This document shows, piece after piece, positions 49,029-57,400 of a stretch of 64,000 nucleotides of DNA (positions are counted from its first letter, which is position 1; each line of letters opens with the position of its first letter). This DNA comes from Lentzea sp. NBRC 102530 (lineage in GTDB: Bacteria; Actinomycetota; Actinomycetes; Mycobacteriales; Pseudonocardiaceae): the NCBI RefSeq assembly GCF_030269365.1, contig NZ_BSTF01000008.1, forward strand, positions 1-64,000, written 5' to 3'. Made by a program: the position numbers and the translations under genes. Under the pieces are notes generated by a model. The model saw only the letters and a list, made by a program, of their open reading frames with translations. It searched no databases and had not been told where the DNA came from.

Positions 49029-49034
49029 ACTGTA
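49029..49034 (-). promoter_or_regulatory. Predicted -10 box (TACAGT) of the cobG-cobH-cobIJ operon
   Basis: On the minus strand the box is 7 nt before ATG 49021. It leaves no room for a leader RNA, so this operon is not controlled by a riboswitch at this promoter. Confidence 0.5.
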
Positions 49035-49042
49035 ACCCGCCG

Positions 49043-49190
49043 GTTAGGGTGAGCCCGAACGACGAAGCGCAGGAGGAAGCCGGTGTGAATCCGGCGCGGT
49101 CCCGCCACTGTGACCAGCCGAACCGGCTGGGAGTCAGGAACTCTGCTTCGCCAGTCACCCGCAACCTGGGGCGAGGACCCCACGAGGGAT
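49043..49190 (+). ncRNA. Cobalamin (B12) riboswitch
   Basis: The conserved core is present: GAAGCCGGTGTGAATCCGGC followed by GCGGTCCCGCCACTGTG, which contains the B12 box GCCACTG (49104-49110), and then GAGTCAGGAACTCTGC (49131-49146). A final hairpin TGGGG...CCCCA near 49168-49182 lies just before the ribosome-binding site GGATGGA and the GTG of cobN at 49200. Adenosylcobalamin binding would therefore lower cobN translation, the usual sequestration mode in actinomycetes. The outer boundaries are approximate. Confidence 0.93.
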
Positions 49191-49199
49191 GGAGCCCGC

Positions 49200-52100
49200 G
49201 TGATCCTGCTGCTGTCGACCTCCGACACCGACCTGCTGTCGGCGCGTGCGAGCGGTGCCGAGTACCGGCTCGGCAACCCGGCGCGCACGACCGTCGACGA
49301 CCTTCCCGGCCTCGTGGAGGGCGTGGACCTGGTCCTCGTGCGCATCCTCGGTGGCCGCCGGATGTGGGAGGAAGGGCTCGACTGGCTGCTGGCCTGCGGA
49401 CTGCCCGTCGTCGTGCTCGGTGGCGAGATGCAGCCCGACGCGGCGCTGATGGAGCTGTCGACGGTGGCCGGTGGCGTGTGTGCCGAGGCGCACCTCTACC
49501 TCGCGCACGGCGGCCCGGCGAACCTCACCGAGCTGCACAAGTTCCTCTCCGACACCGTGCTGCTGACCGGCCACGGCTTCGCGGCCCCCGCCGCCACCCC
49601 CACGTGGGGTGTGCTGGAGCGGGAGGAGCCGAAGGCCGAGGGCCCGACGGTCGCGGTGCTCTACTACCGCGCGCACCACGTCGCCGGGAACACCTCGTTC
49701 GTGCACGCGCTGTGCGACGCCATCGAGGCCAAGGGCGGCAAGCCGCTGCCGGTCTACTGCTCGTCGCTGCGCACCGCCGAACCCGAGCTGCTCGACACGC
49801 TCCGCAAGGCCGACGCACTGGTCGTCACGGTCCTCGCGGCGGGGGGCACGAACCCCGCCAAGGCGTCCGCCGGTGGTGACGACGACGCGTGGGACGTCGG
49901 TGCGCTGGCCGCGCTGGACGTGCCGATCCTGCAGGGGCTCTGCCTCACCTCCAGCCGCGAGACGTGGGACGAGAACGACGACGGACTGTCTCCTCTGGAC
50001 ACCGCGACCCAGGTCGCGATCCCGGAGTTCGACGGCCGGATCATCACGGTTCCGTTCTCCTTCAAGGAGATCGACTCCGACGGCCTGACCGTCTACGTCG
50101 CCGACCCCGAACGGGCGCTGCGCGTCGCGGGCATCGCGGTGCGGCACGGCCGCCTGCGGCACATCCCCGTCGCCGAACGCAAGATCGTCGTGATGCTGTC
50201 GGCGTACCCGACGAAGCACTCGCGCATCGGCAACGCCGTCGGCCTCGACACGCCCGCGTCGACCGTCCGGCTGCTGAAGGCCATGCGCGAGCACGGGTAC
50301 GACATCGGCGACGAGCTGCCGGGCGTCGACGAGCTCGACGGCGACAAGCTCATCCACGCGTTGATCGCCGCCGGTGGCCAGGACGCGGACTGGCTCACGC
50401 AGGAGCAGTTCGAGAGCAACCCGATCCGCATCGCCGCGGCCGACTACCGCGAGTTCTACGAGACGCTGCCGGACGACTTCCGCGAGTCGATGCAGGAGCA
50501 CTGGGGCGAGGCGCCCGGCACGCTCTTCGTCGACCACTCCAAGTCGAAGGACGGCGAGATCGTGCTGGCCGCGCTGCGGTCCGGCAACGTCGCGGTGATC
50601 GTGCAGCCGCCGCGCGGGTTCGGCGAGAACCCCATCGCGATCTACCACGACCCGGACCTGCCGCCGTCGCACCACTACCTCGCGGCGTACAGGTGGGTCG
50701 AGTCGAACTTCGGCGCGGACGCCGTGGTGCACGTCGGCAAGCACGGCAACCTGGAGTGGTTGCCCGGCAAGACCGTCGGCATGTCGGCGTCCTGCGGCAC
50801 CGACGCGGCGCTCGGCGACCTGCCGCTGATCTACCCGTTCCTCGTCAACGACCCGGGCGAGGGCACGCAGGCCAAGCGGCGCGCGCACGCCACGCTGGTC
50901 GACCACCTCGTGCCGCCGATGGCCCGCGCCGACAGCTACGGCGACATCGCGCGCCTGGAGCAGTTGCTCGACGAGTACGGCAACATCTCCGCGATGGACC
51001 CGGCCAAGGTGCCGGCGATCCGCGCGCAGATCTGGACGCTGATCAAGGCCGCGAAGCTCGACCACGACCTCGGCATGGAGGACCGGCCGCACGACGCGGA
51101 GTTCGACGAGTTCATCCTGCACGTCGACGGCTGGCTGTGCGAGGTCAAGGACGTCCAGATCCGCGACGGCCTGCACGTCCTCGGTGAGGCGCCGACCGGC
51201 AGCGTCCGCGTCAACCTCGTGCTCGCCATGTTGCAGGCACGGCAGATGTGGGGCGGTCAGGTCGCCGCGCTGCCGGGGCTGCGCGAGGCGCTCGGGCTCA
51301 CGACGACCGGCCGTGAAGACGTTGACGCCGTGGAGGAAGAGGCCCGCGCGCTCGTCCAGGCGATGGAGGACGCGGGCTGGGACCGTGCGGCCGCAGCGGG
51401 TCTGCACGAGTCCGAGGACGTGCGGAAGATCCTCGAGTTCGCGGCCGTCGAGGTCGTGCCGAGGCTCGCGCGCACCACGGACGAGATGACGAACGTCCTG
51501 CACGCGCTCGACGGCGGCTACGTCCCGGCGGGCCCGTCGGGTTCTCCGTTGCGCGGCCTGGTGAACGTGCTGCCGACCGGCCGCAACTTCTACTCGGTCG
51601 ACCCGAAGGCCATCCCGTCGCGGCTCGCGTGGGAGACCGGCCAGGCGATGGCCGACTCGCTGCTGGAGCGCTACCGGTCCGAGAACGACGGCGAGTGGCC
51701 GCCGTCGGTCGGCCTGTCGGTGTGGGGCACGTCCGCGATGCGCACCGCCGGCGACGACATCGCCGAGGTGTTCGCACTGCTCGGCGTCCGGCCGGTGTGG
51801 GACGACCAGTCCCGGCGCGTCACCGGGCTCGAGCCGATCTCGCTGGAGGAGCTGGAGAGGCCGCGCATCGACGTCACGGTCCGCATCTCCGGCTTCTTCC
51901 GGGACGCCTTCCCGCACGTGGTGTCCATGTTGGACGATGCCGTGCAGCTGGTGGCAGCGCTGGACGAACCCGCCGAGCAGAACTTCGTGCGCGCGCACAT
52001 GTTGCGCGACCTCGAAGAGCACGGCGACCAGCGTCGCGCGACCCTGCGGGTCTTCGGCTCCAAGCCCGGCGCGTACGGCGCGGGCGTGCTGCCGTTGATC

Positions 52101-52787
52101 GACAGCCGCAACTGGCGCGACTCGTCCGACATCGCCGAGGTCTACGCGGTGTGGGGCGGCTACGCCTACGGCCGTGGCGTCGACGGGATCGAGGCGCGCC
52201 AGGACATGGAGTCGGCGTACCGCCGGATCGCGGTGGCGGCGAAGAACATCGACACCCGCGAGCACGACATCGCCGACTCGGACGACTACTTCCAGTACCA
52301 CGGCGGCATGGTCACGATGGTGAAGGCGTTGACGGGCAAGGCACCCGCCGCGTACGTCGGCGACAGCACGCGCCCGGAGGCCGTCCGCACCCGCACGCTC
52401 ACCGAGGAGACGTCGCGGATCTTCCGCGCCCGCGTGGTGAACCCGCGCTGGGTCGGGGCGATGCGCAACCACGGCTACAAGGGCGCGTTCGAACTCCAGG
52501 CGACGGTCGAGTACCTGTTCGGCTACGACGCCACGACCGGTGTCGTCGCCGACTGGATGTACGAGAAGCTCACCGAGACGTACGTGCTCGACCCGGAGAC
52601 CCGCAAGTTCATGCAGACGTCGAACCCGTGGGCGTTGCACGGCATCGCGGAACGCCTGCTGGAGGCGGCCGAGCGGAAGATGTGGGAGCACCCGGAGGAG
52701 TCCACTCTGGACGCACTGCGGGCCGCCTACCTGGAGACCGAGGGCGACCTGGAAGACGGCGCCGGAGAGATCCGGACGCAGCAGTGA
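49200..52787 (+). CDS. cobN: Aerobic cobaltochelatase subunit CobN
   Basis: The protein has 1,195 residues, the usual size. It is the large subunit that inserts cobalt into hydrogenobyrinate a,c-diamide. CobN/BchH-family landmarks include VVHVGKHGNLEWLPGKTVGMS, DLPLIYPFLVNDPGEGTQAKRRAHA, and the C-terminal VEYLFGYDATTGVVADWMYEKL. The AAA/ChlD-type small subunits are not in the window. GTG 49200 with GGATGGA upstream fits the riboswitch; longer frames run into the RNA. The 3' end overlaps the convergent regulator by 61 nt. Confidence 0.94.
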   Translation: MILLLSTSDTDLLSARASGAEYRLGNPARTTVDDLPGLVEGVDLVLVRILGGRRMWEEGLDWLLACGLPVVVLGGEMQPDAALMELSTVAGGVCAEAHLYLAHGGPANLTELHKFLSDTVLLTGHGFAAPAATPTWGVLEREEPKAEGPTVAVLYYRAHHVAGNTSFVHALCDAIEAKGGKPLPVYCSSLRTAEPELLDTLRKADALVVTVLAAGGTNPAKASAGGDDDAWDVGALAALDVPILQGLCLTSSRETWDENDDGLSPLDTATQVAIPEFDGRIITVPFSFKEIDSDGLTVYVADPERALRVAGIAVRHGRLRHIPVAERKIVVMLSAYPTKHSRIGNAVGLDTPASTVRLLKAMREHGYDIGDELPGVDELDGDKLIHALIAAGGQDADWLTQEQFESNPIRIAAADYREFYETLPDDFRESMQEHWGEAPGTLFVDHSKSKDGEIVLAALRSGNVAVIVQPPRGFGENPIAIYHDPDLPPSHHYLAAYRWVESNFGADAVVHVGKHGNLEWLPGKTVGMSASCGTDAALGDLPLIYPFLVNDPGEGTQAKRRAHATLVDHLVPPMARADSYGDIARLEQLLDEYGNISAMDPAKVPAIRAQIWTLIKAAKLDHDLGMEDRPHDAEFDEFILHVDGWLCEVKDVQIRDGLHVLGEAPTGSVRVNLVLAMLQARQMWGGQVAALPGLREALGLTTTGREDVDAVEEEARALVQAMEDAGWDRAAAAGLHESEDVRKILEFAAVEVVPRLARTTDEMTNVLHALDGGYVPAGPSGSPLRGLVNVLPTGRNFYSVDPKAIPSRLAWETGQAMADSLLERYRSENDGEWPPSVGLSVWGTSAMRTAGDDIAEVFALLGVRPVWDDQSRRVTGLEPISLEELERPRIDVTVRISGFFRDAFPHVVSMLDDAVQLVAALDEPAEQNFVRAHMLRDLEEHGDQRRATLRVFGSKPGAYGAGVLPLIDSRNWRDSSDIAEVYAVWGGYAYGRGVDGIEARQDMESAYRRIAVAAKNIDTREHDIADSDDYFQYHGGMVTMVKALTGKAPAAYVGDSTRPEAVRTRTLTEETSRIFRARVVNPRWVGAMRNHGYKGAFELQATVEYLFGYDATTGVVADWMYEKLTETYVLDPETRKFMQTSNPWALHGIAERLLEAAERKMWEHPEESTLDALRAAYLETEGDLEDGAGEIRTQQ

Positions 52788-53404
52788 CCCGGTGACGGAT
52801 CGAGGTGGGCGGTCACCCCGCTCGCCTCGATCCCGTCCAGCAGGCCGCTGACGAGGCAGAGGTTCATGCCGCACACCAACTCCGTGTGCCGGTGCGCCAG
52901 GCTGTGGAACGGGCAGTTGCGCAGCAGGATCTCCCCGCCCTCGGTCCTGGGCTCGAACCCGAAGGCCGCCAACGCCTCCGTCACGTCACCGGGGGACTTC
53001 GCCGCGAGGTCCGCGCCCCACTCGTACGCCCGCCGGTTCAGGATCACCCGCGCCGGCTCTCCCGTGGTCTCCGCCTCCACCAACGCGTCCGTCACGAGAT
53101 GGCCGACGGCCTCGTAGCGCCTGTCCGGCAACGACACCGCGATCTGCTCGTCCGACCGCCGGTACAGCTTCGCGGGCCGGCCGGCCCCCGGTCCGGACCG
53201 GCCGGTGCGGCGCTCGTGGACCACTGTGAGCAAGCCCATCTCCACCAGTTTGTCGAGGTGGAAGGCGGCCGTCGTGCGCGGCAGGTCGACGGCCTGCGCC
53301 GCCTCGTCCTTGCTGATGGGGCACGTGGCGGCGGCCACGAGGTCGTAGAGCCTGCGCCGGTTCGGTTCGTCCAGGGCCGCGACGGCGGCGACGGGGTCGG
53401 CCAT
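52727..53404 (-). CDS. ArsR/SufR-like regulator with conserved cysteines (COG2345 type)
   Basis: The protein has 225 residues. A winged helix (ISKDEAAQAVDLPRTTAAFHLDKLVEMGLL) is followed by a C-terminal domain with Cys164 (LRNCPFH), Cys178 (ELVCGMN), Cys183 and Cys208/209 (PGHCCV). The CPF...C...C pattern resembles the iron-sulfur ligands of SufR-type regulators, so redox or Fe-S sensing is plausible. It is divergent from folE with 54 nt between starts. ATG 53404 is preceded on the minus strand by TAGTTT at 6 nt. The last 61 nt overlap cobN. Confidence 0.82.
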   Translation of the reverse strand: MADPVAAVAALDEPNRRRLYDLVAAATCPISKDEAAQAVDLPRTTAAFHLDKLVEMGLLTVVHERRTGRSGPGAGRPAKLYRRSDEQIAVSLPDRRYEAVGHLVTDALVEAETTGEPARVILNRRAYEWGADLAAKSPGDVTEALAAFGFEPRTEGGEILLRNCPFHSLAHRHTELVCGMNLCLVSGLLDGIEASGVTAHLDPSPGHCCVRISPAPSSRSPSVSR

Positions 53405-53410
53405 CTCTAA

Positions 53411-53452
53411 AAACTACTCTTGTTGACTAAATTCGGCCAGCGGATCTACCGT
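53411..53452. promoter_or_regulatory. Divergent leaderless promoters of the SufR-like regulator and folE
   Basis: Plus strand: -35 TTGACT (53423-53428), an 18-nt spacer and -10 TACCGT (53447-53452), which ends 6 nt before ATG 53459. Minus strand: -10 TAGTTT (53411-53416), 6 nt before ATG 53404. The two promoters overlap within 54 nt, so a protein bound in between could control both. Confidence 0.6.
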
Positions 53453-53458
53453 GACCGC

Positions 53459-54007
53459 ATGGACGTCGAAGCGGCGCAGCGGGCGGTAACGGACCTGCTC
53501 AAGGCGTTGGGCAAGGACCCGTACTCGGTGCACCTGGAGGACACCCCGCGCCGCGTCGCCGAGGCGTACGCGGAGATGCTGACGCCCCGCGAGTTCACGA
53601 TGACGACGTTCCCGAACGACGAGGGCTACGACGAACTCGTGCTCGCGCGCAGCATTCCGGTGCAGTCGTTGTGCGAGCACCACATGCTGCCGTTCCACGG
53701 CGTCGCGCACGTCGGTTACCTGCCCGGTGAACGAATTCTCGGCCTGTCGAAGCTCGCGCGGGTCGTGGAGATGTTCGCGCGGGACCTCCAGGTCCAGGAA
53801 CGGCTCACGAAGCAGGTCGCCGACTGGTTGCAGGACCGGTTGCAGCCCTTGGGCGTCGGCGTCGTGATCGAGGCCGAGCACATGTGCATGGCGCTGCGGG
53901 GTGTGCGGGTCACGGGATCCCGCACGGTCACGTCCGCGTTGAAGGGCGTGCTGCGGGAGGACCCCGCGTCCCGTCAGGAGTTCTTCACCCTCGTTCAGGC
54001 GGCCTGA
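53459..54007 (+). CDS. folE: GTP cyclohydrolase I (FolE type)
   Basis: The protein has 182 residues. The zinc and catalytic residues are in SLCEHHMLPFHG (Cys72, His74 and His75) and EAEHMCMALRG (Cys143). The enzyme converts GTP to 7,8-dihydroneopterin triphosphate for folate or a pterin/deazapurine pathway. No other folate gene is adjacent, so it could be a second copy with a special role. ATG 53459 is supported by the promoter; the longer frame would include the -10 box. It overlaps the convergent EF-hand gene by 13 nt. Confidence 0.92.
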   Translation: MDVEAAQRAVTDLLKALGKDPYSVHLEDTPRRVAEAYAEMLTPREFTMTTFPNDEGYDELVLARSIPVQSLCEHHMLPFHGVAHVGYLPGERILGLSKLARVVEMFARDLQVQERLTKQVADWLQDRLQPLGVGVVIEAEHMCMALRGVRVTGSRTVTSALKGVLREDPASRQEFFTLVQAA

Positions 54008-54510
54008 ACTGGCCCGAAGACGTACGAACCGGGCGCGTCCTCGTCGTCGCCCGCCCAGAACTCGGCCCACAGCGTGGCGAACTCGGCGCGCGACAGCCTG
54101 CCGTCGCCGTCGAGGTCGAGCACGGTGAAGTCGGTGTCGCCCTCGTGGCCGAGCCAGGCCTCGATCATCACCCGGTACTCGTCCTCGGACACGTAGTCGT
54201 CGTTGTCGGAGTCGACGACGCCGAACATCGCGTCGGCCGTGCCCAGCACCGGTTCGATGTTGTCCGGCAACAGGTCCACGACGCTCAGCACGTCGTCCAG
54301 CGTCACCCGCTCCGCACCGCCCGCCGCCTGCTGGAGGGTCTCCCACCAGCCGAGCATGACCTGGGTCAGCAGCTTCTCGTCGCTGCCGCGCAACGCGGAC
54401 CAGCGCTGGGCGAGGAGCCGGAAGTCCTCCTCGGTCAGGTACCCGTCCCCGGTGACGTCCATGGCCCCGAAGACCAGAACCACCTTGCTGCGCTGAAATT
54501 CGCTCGCCAT
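53995..54510 (-). CDS. EF-hand calcium-binding protein (calerythrin-like)
   Basis: The protein has 171 residues. Canonical EF-hand loops lie at residues 18-29 (DVTGDGYLTEED), 100-111 (DSDNDDYVSEDE) and 132-143 (DLDGDGRLSRAE). The second of the four expected hands is degenerate, as in actinomycete calerythrin. It is probably a cytosolic calcium buffer or sensor. ATG 54510 is preceded on the minus strand by TATCGT at 8 nt (54519-54524), predicting a leaderless mRNA. Confidence 0.9.
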   Translation of the reverse strand: MASEFQRSKVVLVFGAMDVTGDGYLTEEDFRLLAQRWSALRGSDEKLLTQVMLGWWETLQQAAGGAERVTLDDVLSVVDLLPDNIEPVLGTADAMFGVVDSDNDDYVSEDEYRVMIEAWLGHEGDTDFTVLDLDGDGRLSRAEFATLWAEFWAGDDEDAPGSYVFGPVQAA

Positions 54511-54567
54511 GCGACAGGACGATAGGGCCGAAAGTCGCAACCGAACCATCGGCCGAACGGGTCCGAA

Positions 54568-57120
54568 CTAATCAACCAAAAGAGCGTCAGCCAACTGCAA
54601 ACGGCCTGATACACCCAACTTTCGGTAGATGCCCGACAGCACTCCGGCGACCGATTCAGCGGGCATGAGCAGCGTCGACGCGATCTCGTCATCCGAACGG
54701 CCGCGTGCCGCCAACTCAGCGACCTGGTGCTCCACCGGGGTGAGGGCGGTCGGCCCCGTCTGGCGCATCCGCCGGGGCCCGGCGCTGGTGGCCACCAACT
54801 CGGAGTAGGCCCGCGCGGCCATCGCCGACGACCCGCACTTCTGCGCCAGGTCCACCGCGTCCCGCAGGGACACGCGCGCACTGGCCGTGTCGCCCTGGCG
54901 GCGCACCACCACACCGAGGTCCACCAACGCGCGTGCGAGTTCCAGGCGGGCGGGGGAGCCGCGCAGCACCCGGACGGCCTCCTCCAGCAACGTCCGCCCG
55001 GCCGAGCCCGCCGTCACCCGGCCCGCCGCGCGCAACGCCATGCCCAACGCCCGCGGCGCACCCCACTCGCGGGCCAGCGCGACCTCTTCCAGCGCCCACT
55101 CGCGGGCGCGTTCCCCGTCACCCATCGCCGCGCACGCCAAGGCCGCGCCGGAACGCCACGACAGGGCCGCCGGGTTGCGGTACGGCCAGGCCGCGCAGTG
55201 CCGTCCGGCGGCCAGGAACGCTTCCAGTGCCTCGTGGTCGTCGCCTCGCGCGGTCAGCACCCGGCCCCGCACGGTCAGCACGCCGCCGAACGACCACACG
55301 CGGCGGGTGTCGTCCGTCGTGGCCTCGGCGATCACCAGGGCTGCCTCGTCCAGCCTGCCTTCCTCCAGCAGGATGTCCGCGAGCAACGCCGCGTGCCAGG
55401 CCGTCACCGCGTGCCAGCGGCGGTCCTGCCGCAGGTGGACGCCGGCGGTCTCCAGGTCGGCGCGGGCGGAGGCGAGATCTCCCTTGCGGCGCTGGACGTT
55501 CGCGCGCATCACGTTCGTCAGCGCGCGCAGCACCGGTGCCTGCGCGCGGTCGACCTCGTCCAGCACGGCCAGCGCCTCGTCCAGCGAGTCGGCGAGGTTC
55601 AGCGTCATCGCCGACGCGAGCGACGCCAGCACGCCGTCCGTCGACACCAGCCGCACGGCCTCCGACGCCCTGATGTCGCCGACCATCACGCGGTGCAGCA
55701 CACCGGCGGGGGAGTCGAGCGAGACGGCGGACGGCACCGCCTCCTGCCACGCCAGCCCGTGCACGGCCAGATGTGCCTCGGCGCAAGGGGAACCGCCCAG
55801 GACGCCGCGGATCTCCGCGGGTTCGCCGTCGGCGTGCAGCGCGTACGACAACGCGATCGCGGACTCGACGTCGTCCACATCGGACTGGTACGCCTCGCGC
55901 AGCCGGGCCGTCGCGCCCGGCAGGTTGCCGACCAGTTCGGCGATCCCCAGCAACCGCAACGCCCTCGACGGGTTCGCCACCGGTTCGCGCAACGCCCGCC
56001 ACAGCAACCGGGCGGCACCGGCCGTGTCGCCGTGGCTCACCGCCTCCTGGGCCGCGCGGTCGAGCACCTCGCCCGCCCACGGTTCCAGGCCCGGCGAGGT
56101 CTCCAGCAGGTGGTCGGCGACCGCCCGGTCGGACGCACCGTGCGCCCGCAGCGACCGCGCGGCTCGCAGGTGCAGGGCGGCCCGCGCGGGAGCGGGCATG
56201 TCGTCGAGCACGGCTGGTCCGGCCACGCCGAGCAGTTCCACGGTCCGGACGGCCTCGGCGAGCTCGACCGGGCTCAGCCGCGTCAACTCGGCCAGCACAC
56301 CGGGATGCGGTGACGGTCCCAGCGCCGCGAGGCAGTGCGCCGCGGCCACCACCGCGGCGGGACGGCGGCGCAGCCGGGCCGCCATGATCTCGCCGGACAC
56401 CTCCGCACCGCGCTGCGCCACCCGCCACGCGGCCTCGGCGGTCGGCGGCACCGCGTCCTCGGCCAGCGCCTTCAACAGCCGGGTCACCGTCAACGGGTTG
56501 CCGCTCGTCGCCTCGAAGCACGCGGTCACGAACTCGGGTGCCGGCGCACCGAGCGCCTCGGACACCAGCAGACCGACCTCGGCGGACGTCAGGTTGTCCA
56601 GCGTGATCCGCTGGCACGCCGCCATGATCTCGCCGAACGACGGGTCGTCGCACCGCTCGCCCACGCCCAGCGACAGCACCAGCGCGACCGGCAGCCGTTG
56701 CACCCGCAAGGCCAGGTAGGCGAGCCAGCGCACCGTCGCGGCGTCGGCCCAGTGCACGTCGTCCACGACGATCAGCAGATCTGCGCGCGCACCCAGTGCG
56801 GCGACGAGCCGGTACACGCCGTGCAGCACCGGAAACTCGGCGGCCGATGCGGTGAGCCGCAGCGCACCCAACGCCTCGGCGGGAACGAGATCCGGGTCCA
56901 CCAGGTCGAAGAGCTGTGCCACGATCCCAAATGGAAGATCGCTTTCCAATGCACTTCCGCGAGCGCGCACGACGTGCCCGCCGGAGGCCTCCCAGCGTGC
57001 CGCGAGGTCGTCCAGCGCGGCCGTCTTCCCCGTGCCGGGAGCGCCTTCCAGCACGGTGGTCGTGCCCGCCGCCACCTGATCGCTGATTCCGGCGCACCAC
57101 ACTTTCAGCCGGTTTTCCAA
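54568..57120 (-). CDS. LAL-type LuxR-family regulator (AAA ATPase plus helix-turn-helix)
   Basis: The protein has about 850 residues. A STAND/AAA domain has Walker A GAPGTGKT (residues 26-33) and Walker B LLIVVDDVHW. A long helical TPR-like middle follows, and the LuxR helix-turn-helix is at the end (LTPVEHQVAELAARGRSDDEIASTLLM...YRKLGVSGR). LAL proteins activate metabolic or secondary-metabolite genes. TTG 57120 with GGAGAG upstream is preferred; GTG 57183 would add 21 hydrophobic residues. It is divergent from a second LAL gene. Confidence 0.85.
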   Translation of the reverse strand: MENRLKVWCAGISDQVAAGTTTVLEGAPGTGKTAALDDLAARWEASGGHVVRARGSALESDLPFGIVAQLFDLVDPDLVPAEALGALRLTASAAEFPVLHGVYRLVAALGARADLLIVVDDVHWADAATVRWLAYLALRVQRLPVALVLSLGVGERCDDPSFGEIMAACQRITLDNLTSAEVGLLVSEALGAPAPEFVTACFEATSGNPLTVTRLLKALAEDAVPPTAEAAWRVAQRGAEVSGEIMAARLRRRPAAVVAAAHCLAALGPSPHPGVLAELTRLSPVELAEAVRTVELLGVAGPAVLDDMPAPARAALHLRAARSLRAHGASDRAVADHLLETSPGLEPWAGEVLDRAAQEAVSHGDTAGAARLLWRALREPVANPSRALRLLGIAELVGNLPGATARLREAYQSDVDDVESAIALSYALHADGEPAEIRGVLGGSPCAEAHLAVHGLAWQEAVPSAVSLDSPAGVLHRVMVGDIRASEAVRLVSTDGVLASLASAMTLNLADSLDEALAVLDEVDRAQAPVLRALTNVMRANVQRRKGDLASARADLETAGVHLRQDRRWHAVTAWHAALLADILLEEGRLDEAALVIAEATTDDTRRVWSFGGVLTVRGRVLTARGDDHEALEAFLAAGRHCAAWPYRNPAALSWRSGAALACAAMGDGERAREWALEEVALAREWGAPRALGMALRAAGRVTAGSAGRTLLEEAVRVLRGSPARLELARALVDLGVVVRRQGDTASARVSLRDAVDLAQKCGSSAMAARAYSELVATSAGPRRMRQTGPTALTPVEHQVAELAARGRSDDEIASTLLMPAESVAGVLSGIYRKLGVSGRLQLADALLVD

Positions 57121-57183
57121 GATCTCTCCACAATCCGCCGCTGAAAGTATCAGCGGAATTGATGCTAGGAGAAAGAGCGCCAC

Positions 57184-57400
57184 TTGCCCAGGTAAAGCTT
57201 CCTGCGCTATGGGCGTCTCAACAGGACCGGTCCACGTATGATCCCGCGGGCAACTACCCGAATGGGTAGCGGCAGCTTCACGATCGGCCCGTGAGGTCGT
57301 CCCAACGGGCTAGACGCGACGGCTCGGGGGTGGTCGTCGCGAGGGTCGTTGTGGTAATGCAGCGCTTGTTCTCCGCCGCCGCGGAGCGAAAGGAAAATGC
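57184..57400. other. Divergent intergenic region between the two LAL regulators
   Basis: About 217 nt without a gene. CTACCCGAATGGGTAG (57254-57269) has 6-nt inverted arms and could be an operator. AAAGGA lies before GTG 57401. I saw no clear -10/-35 pair. Confidence 0.35.

Noticed and set aside
48425..49199. Plus-strand open frames covering the cobG region and the riboswitch
   Set aside because: They are antisense to cobG or run through the conserved B12 riboswitch core; cobN starts after it at 49200.
49155..52874. 1,239-codon minus-strand open frame opposite cobN
   Set aside because: It mirrors cobN exactly, has no recognisable domain and is rich in Arg/His/Asp/Val, typical of antisense frames in GC-rich genomes.
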